From Anaerolineae bacterium (GTDB lineage Bacteria; Chloroflexota; Anaerolineae; DRVO01), in the NCBI GenBank assembly GCA_013178015.1, contig JABLXR010000026.1:1-64000 (forward strand): a stretch of DNA of 64,000 bases, given 5' to 3'. The position numbers were made by a program, and so were the translations under genes. A model generated the notes under the pieces. The model was not told the DNA's origin. It ran no database searches and was given only the letters and a program-made list of their open reading frames with translations. Of this stretch, positions 27,317 through 35,583 are shown in pieces (position 1 is the first letter of the stretch; each line of letters starts with the position of its first letter).

Positions 27317-29527
27317 ATGAATCCCGCCGACGCATTCACCGATTTTGGCCACGTCACCCTCCCGCAGGCGGAGAACCGTGCCAGCCGCCGCTACCTGGAC
27401 CTGGTGCTCCGCTGGATCCCCGTCGGCCGGCAGTATTTCAACCCCTGGCAGGGCCGGCCTCGCTGTGGCCACTTCTTTGGGGGAGTCTACTGGTACGGGG
27501 GAGAGACGGCCATGCCCATGGAGGCCTTTGCCTTCGCCGCTTCGTCCCCCGACTACGACGCCAGCGTCGCCGGCATCTCAGCGGAGGAGGCGCGGGAGAT
27601 GGCCCTTCAGGCCCTGCGCTACCTCTGCTTCGTGCACGACACCGGCCCGGAGGACTGCGTGCGACCTAGGGAAAGCTGGGGCCGACCCGAACCAGCGGGG
27701 ACCAAGTGGGGGGAGCGCGGGCAGGGCTTCTTTCGCGAGAGCCAGTGCGGCCATACGGTGGGAGCCTTGGCCCGCACGGCGGCCCTGGTTTTCGACCTTC
27801 TGGGCCAGGAGGAGCGGTCCATGCTGGCCGCCATAGCCGCAGACTATCTGGACCGCTTCGGGATGATGGAGCCCAGGAGCGGCGTCTACGCGGACACCCA
27901 GATGGAGGAGAACGCCTGGACGGCCGAAGGCCTGACTGCCTCCCTCTTGCTCCTTCCTGGGCATCCTCAGTGGGATAGCCTGTGGGAGAACGCGCGCCTT
28001 TGGATGTTCCGCACCGCCACTAGGCCTCAGGACGTGCACGACTATGCCCTCTTCGCCCAGGGCAAGACGGTGCGCGACCTCTGCGGCCGGTCGTTCACCA
28101 CTCTGCCCGACGGCACGGCCGAGAACCACTACATAGTGCACCCGGGCTACATGATGAGCTGCGTCACTTTCAGCGGCCTGACCGCCACCATGTTGCGCCT
28201 GTTCGGGCAGGACGCCCCCGAGGAGTTGTGGTGGCATCGCCGGGACACGTACGACCTGCTCAAAGCCTGGGCTGATGACACCGGGGCTTTGCACCCAGTG
28301 CAAGGTATGGACTGGCCTTACCTGTCCTATCCTTCTGACTGTCTCTTCCACGCCGTGGGCGCCGAGCTCCTGCGCGATCCCGAGGCGGCTCTGTTGGAGG
28401 AGCGGAGCCTGAGCACGGTGGAACGCGCCATGGCTGCCCACGCAGGCAGGGTGGTGCCCGAGAGCATCCTGGCCCACTGCCACAGCATTCAGGACCCCGC
28501 CATCATGTCGGAGCGCAGTGGGGCGAACCTGGCCCGGTGCTATCTGGTGCACCGGTTGGGCGACGGCGGGCCCAGGCCGGCCAAGGATCGGGACTTCGAT
28601 GAGCGCCTGCGCGGGGTGCACCTGTACCTCCACGGTGGGGCCCTGCTGCACCGCCACCCACGAGGCAAGACCAGCTTCGCCTGGCGCAACAATACCATGG
28701 TGCTGCCCAACACCAGCGAGGGCCTGCGATTGGTGGGTCCGGCCGCCGGTTCCCTGCTGGCGCGCGTCTATGTGCGGGACCGCGCCCCCAGTGCCCGAGA
28801 GCGTCTCCTTCGGCTTCGGGAAGGGCAGGACCGGGTGGCGGCCCTCTTCGTCGAGGATCTGTGTCAGGACAGCCTCAGGCGGCAGGTGCTGTTCTGCTCC
28901 CTGCCCGACGGACGCTGTCTCACGGCCGAGCGGCTGGTGGCGCTCGAGGATGTGACAGTGGAGCGGGTAGAGCAGGGTACCCTGGAAGTGATGAACGATC
29001 CATACTTCGGCGACTACCCGGATCTGCGAGGGCACCGACGGCTGTACTGGGCTGGGGGCGAGCGCGAGCTCCTTGGCTACGCCAGCTCCTCGGCGGATGA
29101 GGACGAGGCCATACCGCTGGAGGGCGGCTGGCTCAACGTGGACGACCGGCTGGGGCTGGTGTTCGCCGGCAGCGGCAGGTCGCTCTACACCAACCGCCAC
29201 CTCTTCCGTCCCTGGCATGCGGTGGCCGACCTCATCACCCTGAGCCTGATGGACGAGCCTCGGCCAGTGAGAGCAGGCGAGACGGTGGCGCAGCTGGCAG
29301 CGCTGTGGTGCCCGGAGGAGGACCACCACCAGACTGGCAGGAGGCGGCTTGAGGTGAAGGCCTGGGACCGAGCCCGCATCTACGTCATGGTGGACGGGTT
29401 TGCCTGCCTCTGCAACTTGGCGCCGGACGAGGTGACCTTTAGCGTGGAGGGAGTGGCTGTGCCTCTAGCCGGACAGGAGCCGGCCATCCGGGCCCTGGTT
29501 CCGTGCCAGCTGGGGGCACACGAGTGA
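27317..29527 (+). CDS. Large protein of unknown function, possibly heparinase-like
   Basis: 736 residues from the ATG at 27317 (GGAGAG upstream). No signal peptide is seen. The first 400 residues are helical and rich in aromatics, with HFFGGVYWYGGETAMPMEAF, YADTQMEENAWTAEGL and ENHYIVHPGYMM. This pattern resembles the alpha/alpha-barrel of heparinase II/III-type lyases and of some glycoside hydrolases. The last 300 residues look like beta-strands (LHGGALLHRHPRGKTSFAWRN, LNVDDRLGLVFAG), which also fits a lyase's C-terminal beta-sandwich. I cannot name a family with confidence. It stands alone, followed by a hairpin terminator. Confidence 0.6.
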   Translation: MNPADAFTDFGHVTLPQAENRASRRYLDLVLRWIPVGRQYFNPWQGRPRCGHFFGGVYWYGGETAMPMEAFAFAASSPDYDASVAGISAEEAREMALQALRYLCFVHDTGPEDCVRPRESWGRPEPAGTKWGERGQGFFRESQCGHTVGALARTAALVFDLLGQEERSMLAAIAADYLDRFGMMEPRSGVYADTQMEENAWTAEGLTASLLLLPGHPQWDSLWENARLWMFRTATRPQDVHDYALFAQGKTVRDLCGRSFTTLPDGTAENHYIVHPGYMMSCVTFSGLTATMLRLFGQDAPEELWWHRRDTYDLLKAWADDTGALHPVQGMDWPYLSYPSDCLFHAVGAELLRDPEAALLEERSLSTVERAMAAHAGRVVPESILAHCHSIQDPAIMSERSGANLARCYLVHRLGDGGPRPAKDRDFDERLRGVHLYLHGGALLHRHPRGKTSFAWRNNTMVLPNTSEGLRLVGPAAGSLLARVYVRDRAPSARERLLRLREGQDRVAALFVEDLCQDSLRRQVLFCSLPDGRCLTAERLVALEDVTVERVEQGTLEVMNDPYFGDYPDLRGHRRLYWAGGERELLGYASSSADEDEAIPLEGGWLNVDDRLGLVFAGSGRSLYTNRHLFRPWHAVADLITLSLMDEPRPVRAGETVAQLAALWCPEEDHHQTGRRRLEVKAWDRARIYVMVDGFACLCNLAPDEVTFSVEGVAVPLAGQEPAIRALVPCQLGAHE

Positions 29528-29528
29528 G

Positions 29529-29590
29529 TGGGCGAGCGCCCCTCCCCTGAGGCCCCTGCTTAGCCCGCGGGGGCGGGCTTCGCTCGCCCA
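29529..29590 (+). terminator. Nested hairpin after the unknown large gene
   Basis: TGGGCGAGCG (29529-29538) pairs with CGCTCGCCCA (29581-29590). Inside it, AGCCCGC (29562-29568) pairs with GCGGGCT (29573-29579) around a G4 loop. It begins directly at the stop codon of the gene ending at 29527. The rest of the 342-bp gap to 29870 shows no gene. Confidence 0.6.
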
Positions 29591-29869
29591 TGACTCGGCC
29601 GCGTGCCTGAGCGATGGTGCTCGTCAGAACGCGCTCCGGCTTTCGGGTTCCCCCTTGAGATTGGCCTGGCCATCCGCTATACTCACTGTACTTCACATTC
29701 CCCAACGGCTTTGGGGCCCATAGCGTCACGCCCGCCTGGCTCCAAGTCAGGCGAGGGTTCCAGTGGCAGTGTCGCCGCTAAGTGGTTGACATCCTCGGAG
29801 AGCGGGGCGACCCCGAGGTGTCACGGATATCGTGCCGGTACCTTCGACTTACAGCCAAGGGAGGTTCGT

Positions 29870-31855
29870 ATGTCCGAAAGCAGACTCACACGGCGTGACT
29901 TACTTCGGGTATCAGCCATAGCCACCGGTGCGGCAGTAGCCTCCGCTTGCGCCGGTGCTCCTGCTCCGACGACGGCTCCGGCCCCCGTAGAGGCCACCAC
30001 GGCCCCAGAGCCCACGGCCGCGCCCGCCGAAGCCACGACCGCCCCAGTCGAGGCCCCGCCCTCCCGCTACAACGAAGCGCCCATGCTGGCCGAGATGGTG
30101 AAGGCAGGTACGCTTCCCCCGGTGGAGGAGCGGCTCCCCAAGGAGCCACTGGTCGTCCCGGTGATTGAGGAGATCGGCCAGTACGGTGGTATCTGGGACA
30201 TGGCCGTCACCGGCCAGGCCGACCTCAACGGCGCCATGGGCTACCAGATCGAACCCTGGATCCTGTACAACGCGGCGGGCGACGCCTGGTCCCCCAACCT
30301 GGCCAAGGCGGTGGAGATCAGCCCGGACGGCTCCGAGTTCACCTTCCACATGCGTGAGGGCATGAAGTGGTCCGACGGCGAGCCCTTCACTGCCGACGAC
30401 GTGCTCTTCTGGTATGAGGATCTGGTCCTCAACGATGAGCTCTCGCCCAGCAAGCCGGGCTGGCTCAAGTCCGAGGGCGAACTGGCGGTGATCACCAAGG
30501 TGGATGACTACACGTTCAAGGTCACCTTCGCCAAGCCGGCCGGCCTGTTCCTGCCCTACATCGCCTACGTCTGGGGCACCAGAGACATGTGGGCCCCGAA
30601 GCACTACCTGATGCAGTTCCATCCCAAGTACGCCGACGCGGACGAACTGGCCGCCAAGGTGAAAGAGGCCGGTTTCGAGACCTGGGTGCAGCTCATGGGC
30701 GACAGGCGTCAGGAGAGGATGAACCCGGACGTGCCCGTGATCTACGCCTGGAAGCTCAAGGAGCTGGGGCCGCCCTGGATATTCGAGCGCAACCCCTACT
30801 TCTACAAAGTTGACCCGGAGGGCAACCAGCTCCCGTACATTGACACCATCCGCGCGAGCGCCGTCGAGAACGCTCAGATGATCTCCATGAAGGCCCTAGC
30901 CGGAGAGCTGAGCTATCAGGCGCGCAACATCGCCTTCAGCGACATGCCGCTCTACATGGACAACCGGGAGAAGGGCGACTATCGCGTCATCAAGAAGATG
31001 GGTGAGAACGTCGGGTTCACCATCTTCCCCAACCAGACATTGGTGGGCGACGATGGCATGCTGGCGCTGATCAAGGACATCCGCTTCCGCAAGGCCCTCA
31101 ACCTGGCCATAGACCGAGACGAGCTCAACGAGCTCATCTACCTGGGCGAGCGTACCGACATCCCTGCGATATTCCCTCTGCTTGAGGGCGAGTCGGAGTT
31201 GTTCGAGCATCTAACGCTGGACGTGGATGCGGCCAATGCCCTCCTCGACGAGATGGGGCTGGAGATGGGGGCCGATGGCGTCCGGCTACGGCCTGATGGC
31301 GGACAGCTCATCATCAAGTTGGACATGTTCTCCTCTAAGGAGTTGATGGACGCTGCCGAGCTGGTCACCAACTACTGGACCGCCATCGGGGTGAAGACGT
31401 CCCCGGAGGAAGTGTCTTACGACCTGTGGTGGCCGCGCATCTACTCCCATGAGTACGCCTTCTGTGGCTACGTCAAGGACGGCCTGCAGAAGCTGGCCTG
31501 CTACGTCTATCTACGCTCCTACGCTCCGGTGGACCACAGCACCTACTGGGCCCCGGCCTGGGGCCAGTGGTACCAGACGGGCGGACTGGAGGGAGTGGAG
31601 CCCGACCACGAGGACGCCCGCAAAGGCCAGCTGCTCTTCGATGAAGCTAAGGTGACAGTGGACACCAACAAGCTTCTCGACATCCTGGCTGAGATCCAGC
31701 GCCTAGACCTGAGGAACATCTGGGAAGTGCTGACGGTGGGCGCCGGCCCCGGCATCACCATCGTGAAGAACAACTTCCGCAACGTTCCAGAGGTGCCGTT
31801 CTCGCTCCTCCACGACTCCGACAACTGGGCCGAGCAGTACTTCATCAAGGGATAG
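29870..31855 (+). CDS. ABC oligopeptide-type binding lipoprotein (SBP family 5), copy 1
   Basis: 661 residues from the ATG at 29870 with AGGGAGG upstream; the longer open frame from 29603 has no leader sense. The leader has the Tat motif LTRRDLLRV and lipobox VASAC. An Ala/Pro/Thr linker with repeated EATTAP-like blocks joins it to the domain. The body carries FHMREGMKWSDGEPFTADDVLFWYEDL, the family-5 signature. It feeds the two permeases that follow. Paralogues at 39523 and 42033 share the block RYxEAPMLAEMV...LPPVEERLP. The stop codon TAG lies in a repeat unit. Confidence 0.92.
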   Translation: MSESRLTRRDLLRVSAIATGAAVASACAGAPAPTTAPAPVEATTAPEPTAAPAEATTAPVEAPPSRYNEAPMLAEMVKAGTLPPVEERLPKEPLVVPVIEEIGQYGGIWDMAVTGQADLNGAMGYQIEPWILYNAAGDAWSPNLAKAVEISPDGSEFTFHMREGMKWSDGEPFTADDVLFWYEDLVLNDELSPSKPGWLKSEGELAVITKVDDYTFKVTFAKPAGLFLPYIAYVWGTRDMWAPKHYLMQFHPKYADADELAAKVKEAGFETWVQLMGDRRQERMNPDVPVIYAWKLKELGPPWIFERNPYFYKVDPEGNQLPYIDTIRASAVENAQMISMKALAGELSYQARNIAFSDMPLYMDNREKGDYRVIKKMGENVGFTIFPNQTLVGDDGMLALIKDIRFRKALNLAIDRDELNELIYLGERTDIPAIFPLLEGESELFEHLTLDVDAANALLDEMGLEMGADGVRLRPDGGQLIIKLDMFSSKELMDAAELVTNYWTAIGVKTSPEEVSYDLWWPRIYSHEYAFCGYVKDGLQKLACYVYLRSYAPVDHSTYWAPAWGQWYQTGGLEGVEPDHEDARKGQLLFDEAKVTVDTNKLLDILAEIQRLDLRNIWEVLTVGAGPGITIVKNNFRNVPEVPFSLLHDSDNWAEQYFIKG

Positions 31856-31945
31856 GTTACAGGGAACAGGTTACAGGGGACAGGGATAAGGCTGCGGCGA
31901 GCAGTCCCGTTCCCTGGCCCCTGTAACCTGTAACCTACTCCCTAT
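31853..31945. repeat. Inverted GGTTACA/GGGGACA heptamer arrays, second locus
   Basis: The left arm (31853-31888) has GGTTACA, GGAACAG and GGGGACA units. The right arm (about 31906-31945) is the reverse complement of the same units. They face each other over a short GC-rich loop, giving a long imperfect hairpin between the binding-protein gene and its permease. It could weaken read-through so that less permease than binding protein is made; that is inference. Confidence 0.8.
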
Positions 31946-31968
31946 GACCTGTTCTGGAGCGGACTCGC

Positions 31969-32967
31969 ATGCTGACTTACATTCTGAGGCGCGTCCTCTA
32001 CGCCATACCTACCCTGACACTGATCACCATCGTGTCGTTTGCCATCATCGAGCTCCCCCCGGGGGACTATCTCAGCAGCTACGTTGCCCAGCTCGAGGCG
32101 CGCGGAGAGAGAGTGAGTCGGGATGAGCTGGACGCTCTCCGGGAGCGCTACGGCCTGGGCCGGCCCATTTACGTGCGCTACTGGAAGTGGGTGACCGGCC
32201 TGGTGCAGGGAGACTTCGGAGTGTCGTTCGAGTGGAACCGGCCCGTGTCCCAGCTCATCTACGACCGGCTCGGGCTCACCGCGGCCATCGCCTTACTGAG
32301 CACGGCGTTCATCTGGGCCGTGGCGCTACCGATCGGCATCTACTCCGCCACGCATCAGTACTCCCTGAGCGACTATATCTTCACCTTCTTCGGCTTCGTC
32401 GGGGTGGGCATTCCCGACTTCCTGCTGGCGTTGGTGCTGCTGTGGTGGGCCTGGAGCACTTTCGGGGTGAATCTGGGCGGCCTGTATCCCATAGACTACG
32501 AGGGCCAGCCCTGGACCTGGGCCAAGATCTTCGAGGTATTCAAGCGCATCTGGCTGCCCATGGTCATCATTGGCACCAGCGGCACTGCCGGCATGATCCG
32601 CACCATGCGTGCCAACCTGCTGGACGAGCTGCGCCAGCCCTACGTGATCACCGCTCGCGCCAAGGGGCTCCACGAGCGCCGCATTGTCCTCAAGTACCCG
32701 GTACGCATCGCTCTCAATCCGTTCATTAGCACCGTGGGCTGGATGCTGCCGGGCCTGATCTCCGGTGCCACCATCGTCTCCATCGTTCTCAGCCTGCCCA
32801 CGAACGGACCCATGCTTCTGAAGGCCCTGATGTCCCAGGACATGTACCTGGCCGGGTCGTTCGTCTTCCTGTTGAGCGCTCTCACGGTATTGGGCACGCT
32901 CATCTCGGACATCCTGCTGGTGATAGTGGACCCACGCATCCGCTATGTCGGCGTGGGATCTCGGTAG
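31969..32967 (+). CDS. ABC oligopeptide-type importer permease (DppB/OppB type)
   Basis: 332 residues, six helices. It starts MLTYILRRVLYAIPTLTLITIVSFAI, the standard DppB N-terminus. ERYGLGRPIYVRYWKWVTGLVQGDFGVSF is the conserved first loop. The EAA-type loop is ELRQPYVITARAKGLHERRIVLKYPVR. It pairs with the permease encoded at 32983, fifteen bases downstream. Confidence 0.93.
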   Translation: MLTYILRRVLYAIPTLTLITIVSFAIIELPPGDYLSSYVAQLEARGERVSRDELDALRERYGLGRPIYVRYWKWVTGLVQGDFGVSFEWNRPVSQLIYDRLGLTAAIALLSTAFIWAVALPIGIYSATHQYSLSDYIFTFFGFVGVGIPDFLLALVLLWWAWSTFGVNLGGLYPIDYEGQPWTWAKIFEVFKRIWLPMVIIGTSGTAGMIRTMRANLLDELRQPYVITARAKGLHERRIVLKYPVRIALNPFISTVGWMLPGLISGATIVSIVLSLPTNGPMLLKALMSQDMYLAGSFVFLLSALTVLGTLISDILLVIVDPRIRYVGVGSR

Positions 32968-32982
32968 GGACTGCAGCCCAAG

Positions 32983-34137
32983 ATGATAGCCAACCAGGAA
33001 AGCGTACCCGAAGGGTTCGTGGATGTCGCCAGGACCGAAGGCGAAGAGACGATCTTCGTGGCTTCGCAGTGGCAGCTAATGTGGTGGCGCTTCCGCAAGC
33101 ACCGCCTGGCCAACATCGGGGCCACCGTGGTGATCCTCTTCTACATCGGCGCCATCTTCTGCGAGTTCCTCGCCCCGTACAACCCCAATACCTACGAGCG
33201 CACGCTAACCTTCGTGCCGCCCATGAAAGTGTACCTGCTCCGCCAAGGCCAGTTCCACTGGCCTCCGGTCGCCTATGGGCTCATCCGTACCCGTGACCCA
33301 GAGACCTACATCATCACGTACGAAGAGGACACCAGCGTGACCTATCCGCTGCGCTTCCTCGTCCACGGCGACCCGTACAAGCTCTGGGGTCTCTTCGAGA
33401 GCGATCTACACCTTTTCGGCCTGGCCGGAGGCGAGGCAGACCAGCGCCTCTACCTGCTGGGCACGGACCGATTGGGGCGGGACATGTTCTCCCGCATTTT
33501 GTACGGTTCCCGCATATCCCTTTCCATCGGTCTGGTGGGCGTCTTCATCTCCTTTGTCATCGGCATAATCGCCGGCGGCTTCTCTGGCTACCTGGGCGGC
33601 GTGTTGGATGAGGTGATGCAAAGGATCATCGAGTTTCTGCGCTCCATCCCCACCATCCCGCTGTGGATGGCGCTCAGCGCCGCCCTCCCTCGGGAATGGA
33701 GCACCGTGCAGCGCTATTTCGCCATCGTGGTGCTGCTCTCTCTCATCGGCTGGACGGGCCTGGCACGAGTGGTGCGGGGTCGCTTCTTGGCTGTGCGGGA
33801 GGAGGACTTCGTGATGGCTGCCCGGCTGCAGGGGGCGAGTGAGTCGCGCATCGTCTTTCGCCACATGCTTCCCTCTTTCCTTAGCTACATCATAGCCTCC
33901 ATCACCCTTTCCATCCCGGGCATGATCCTGGGCGAGACCAGCCTATCCTTCCTCGGCCTGGGGCTGCGCCCGCCCACCATAAGCTGGGGGGTGCTACTGC
34001 AAGAGGCGCAGGACCTGAAGACGGTCGCCCTGGCGCCCTGGCTGCTCATACCTGCCCTGTTCGTGGTAGCCGCCATACTGTCCTTCAACTTCATGGGCGA
34101 CGGCCTGCGGGATGCCGCTGACCCCTATGCCCGGTAG
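32983..34137 (+). CDS. ABC oligopeptide-type importer permease (DppC/OppC type)
   Basis: 384 residues, longer than the usual 300 because of an insert of about 90 residues after the first helix (from the region FLAPYNPNTYERTLTFVPP to LAGGEADQRLYLLGTDRLGRDMFS). The core has five further helices, and the coupling loop reads REEDFVMAARLQGASESRIVFRHMLPS. The dppD/dppF-like ATPase genes that normally come next are missing; 71 bp downstream an IS481-like element begins. Confidence 0.93.
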   Translation: MIANQESVPEGFVDVARTEGEETIFVASQWQLMWWRFRKHRLANIGATVVILFYIGAIFCEFLAPYNPNTYERTLTFVPPMKVYLLRQGQFHWPPVAYGLIRTRDPETYIITYEEDTSVTYPLRFLVHGDPYKLWGLFESDLHLFGLAGGEADQRLYLLGTDRLGRDMFSRILYGSRISLSIGLVGVFISFVIGIIAGGFSGYLGGVLDEVMQRIIEFLRSIPTIPLWMALSAALPREWSTVQRYFAIVVLLSLIGWTGLARVVRGRFLAVREEDFVMAARLQGASESRIVFRHMLPSFLSYIIASITLSIPGMILGETSLSFLGLGLRPPTISWGVLLQEAQDLKTVALAPWLLIPALFVVAAILSFNFMGDGLRDAADPYAR

Positions 34138-34207
34138 AGGAGCCTTTGTGCTCGTCTGCAACTTCGTACCCGCCCGCCCACACCATCCCCGTAAGGGCGA
34201 AGGTGCG

Positions 34208-35490
34208 TCCGGTATCACGACATCGCTGACACTTTCTATCAGGACATGGTTGACACATCGGACACCGGCTGCACCAGAGGCACAGTGTGCTTGGTGGCTA
34301 GGTCGATCTGGCGGATGAACATGTGGCGGAAGCTGACCAGGAGCTTATCGTCGAAGCGCTGCACTCCCACCGGCTCGCAAGCTAGGGCCTCACAGACGAA
34401 GTAGCGACGTCCCTGGTAGGGTAGCATCCCCTGGCTATTGAGAGCCAGCACCTCCACCCCTGGGGGGTAGTGCCAGGGGGCAGGGGTGGGGTTGTAGGGC
34501 CGGGGGCTGGCCTGGTAGTGCTGGGCCGGCACGTCCATGTCCAGGCTCTCATGGGGGCGCAGGTGGTTGTAGTCATGGCGGAAGGTGGCCAAGAAGGCCT
34601 CAGCCTCAGCCAGGTCCTGGGGAGCTCCCAGGTGCTGCAAAGCCCAGGCTAAGCTGCCGTGGAGACGCTCCACCTTGCCCTGGGTCTGGGGATGACCTAC
34701 GCCGCTAAAGTGGAGGCAGATGCCTTGCTTGATGAGAGCCACCGACACCCAGGTCAAGCCCAGGGCATTGGTGGTGCTCCACCAGGGACTGCCGTGATCC
34801 ATGAGCATGGCCTGAGGCAGGCCGTAGCCCTGGAAGGCCTGCACCAGCCGCTCATGGACCGGCTTGGCCTGGGTGCCCAGCAGGGGGTGGGAAGCCACCA
34901 GGAAGCGAGAGTGGTCGTCGAGAATGCTAAGAGGGTGGCAGAGACCCTCGACAATGGCGAAGTGGCCCTTGAAGTCCATCTGCCACAGCTCATTGGCAGC
35001 CTGCCGACAGAAGCGCTTAGTGGCGGGCCGGTGGCGGTCCCGGGGAGCCACCAGCCCCTTTCGGGAGAGGATGCGGTTGATGGTGGCCTCCCCCAACAAG
35101 ATGCCTTCCTCCTCCAAGCGTACCTTGATCTTGCGCGCCCCCCAGGCGTGGCGCTCTCGCAACTGCACCACCCGCGCCTCCAGCTCGGCCGGTGTACGCT
35201 GGGGGCTGGTGTGAGGGCGTCGGGAAGCCTCGGCCAGGCCCTCCAGAGAGCCCGCCTCCTCGTAGCGCCTCAACCATTTGTAGCCGGTCTGGCGGCTGAC
35301 GCCAAACTCCTCACACAGGGCGCTGAAGGGACGGTCCTCTTGATGGACCAGAACTACGAAACGGATGCGTTCTTCCATGGCTGAGCTCTCTTTCCAGGGC
35401 ATGCTCCCCTCCTGTGTGCGCATGGGGAGTATGCCCCAAGAGTGTCAACCATGTCCTGATAGAAAGTGTCAGCGATGTGGTGATACCGGA
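34208..35490. mobile_element. IS481-like insertion sequence
   Basis: Two 49-bp terminal inverted repeats (34208-34256 and 35442-35490) match at all but one or two positions. They enclose a single transposase gene whose TGA stop codon lies inside the left repeat. Outside the repeats a further CGAAGGTG appears in inverted orientation with a 2-base offset on one side. No clear target duplication is seen. The element looks intact. Confidence 0.9.
34239..35423 (-). CDS. IS481-family transposase
   Basis: 394 residues (shorter starts at 35402 or 35378 are equally possible). The N-terminal part has two helix-turn-helix segments (SALCEEFGVSRQTGYKWLRRY and the second near GEATINRILSRKGL). The DDE integrase core shows MDFKGHF, ILDDHSRF and QGKVERLHG. 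The C-terminus has the PHESLDMDVPAQHY block common to the IS481/IS3 groups. It catalyses cut-and-paste or copy-out movement of the element that encodes it. Confidence 0.93.
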   Translation of the reverse strand: MRTQEGSMPWKESSAMEERIRFVVLVHQEDRPFSALCEEFGVSRQTGYKWLRRYEEAGSLEGLAEASRRPHTSPQRTPAELEARVVQLRERHAWGARKIKVRLEEEGILLGEATINRILSRKGLVAPRDRHRPATKRFCRQAANELWQMDFKGHFAIVEGLCHPLSILDDHSRFLVASHPLLGTQAKPVHERLVQAFQGYGLPQAMLMDHGSPWWSTTNALGLTWVSVALIKQGICLHFSGVGHPQTQGKVERLHGSLAWALQHLGAPQDLAEAEAFLATFRHDYNHLRPHESLDMDVPAQHYQASPRPYNPTPAPWHYPPGVEVLALNSQGMLPYQGRRYFVCEALACEPVGVQRFDDKLLVSFRHMFIRQIDLATKHTVPLVQPVSDVSTMS

Positions 35491-35583
35491 CACCTTCGTG
35501 TTCGCCCGCAGTATTCGCCGATAGTCATCTCTGGTGGCCTGCCCCAGAACTTTGACAAAGCCCCATCCTGCCCCCAGCGCGAG

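Noticed and set aside
27578-29329. 583-codon open frame on the minus strand inside the gene at 27317
   Set aside because: It is an antisense shadow caused by high GC at third positions; it has no ribosome site or family motif, while the plus-strand protein shows plausible folds and a ribosome site.
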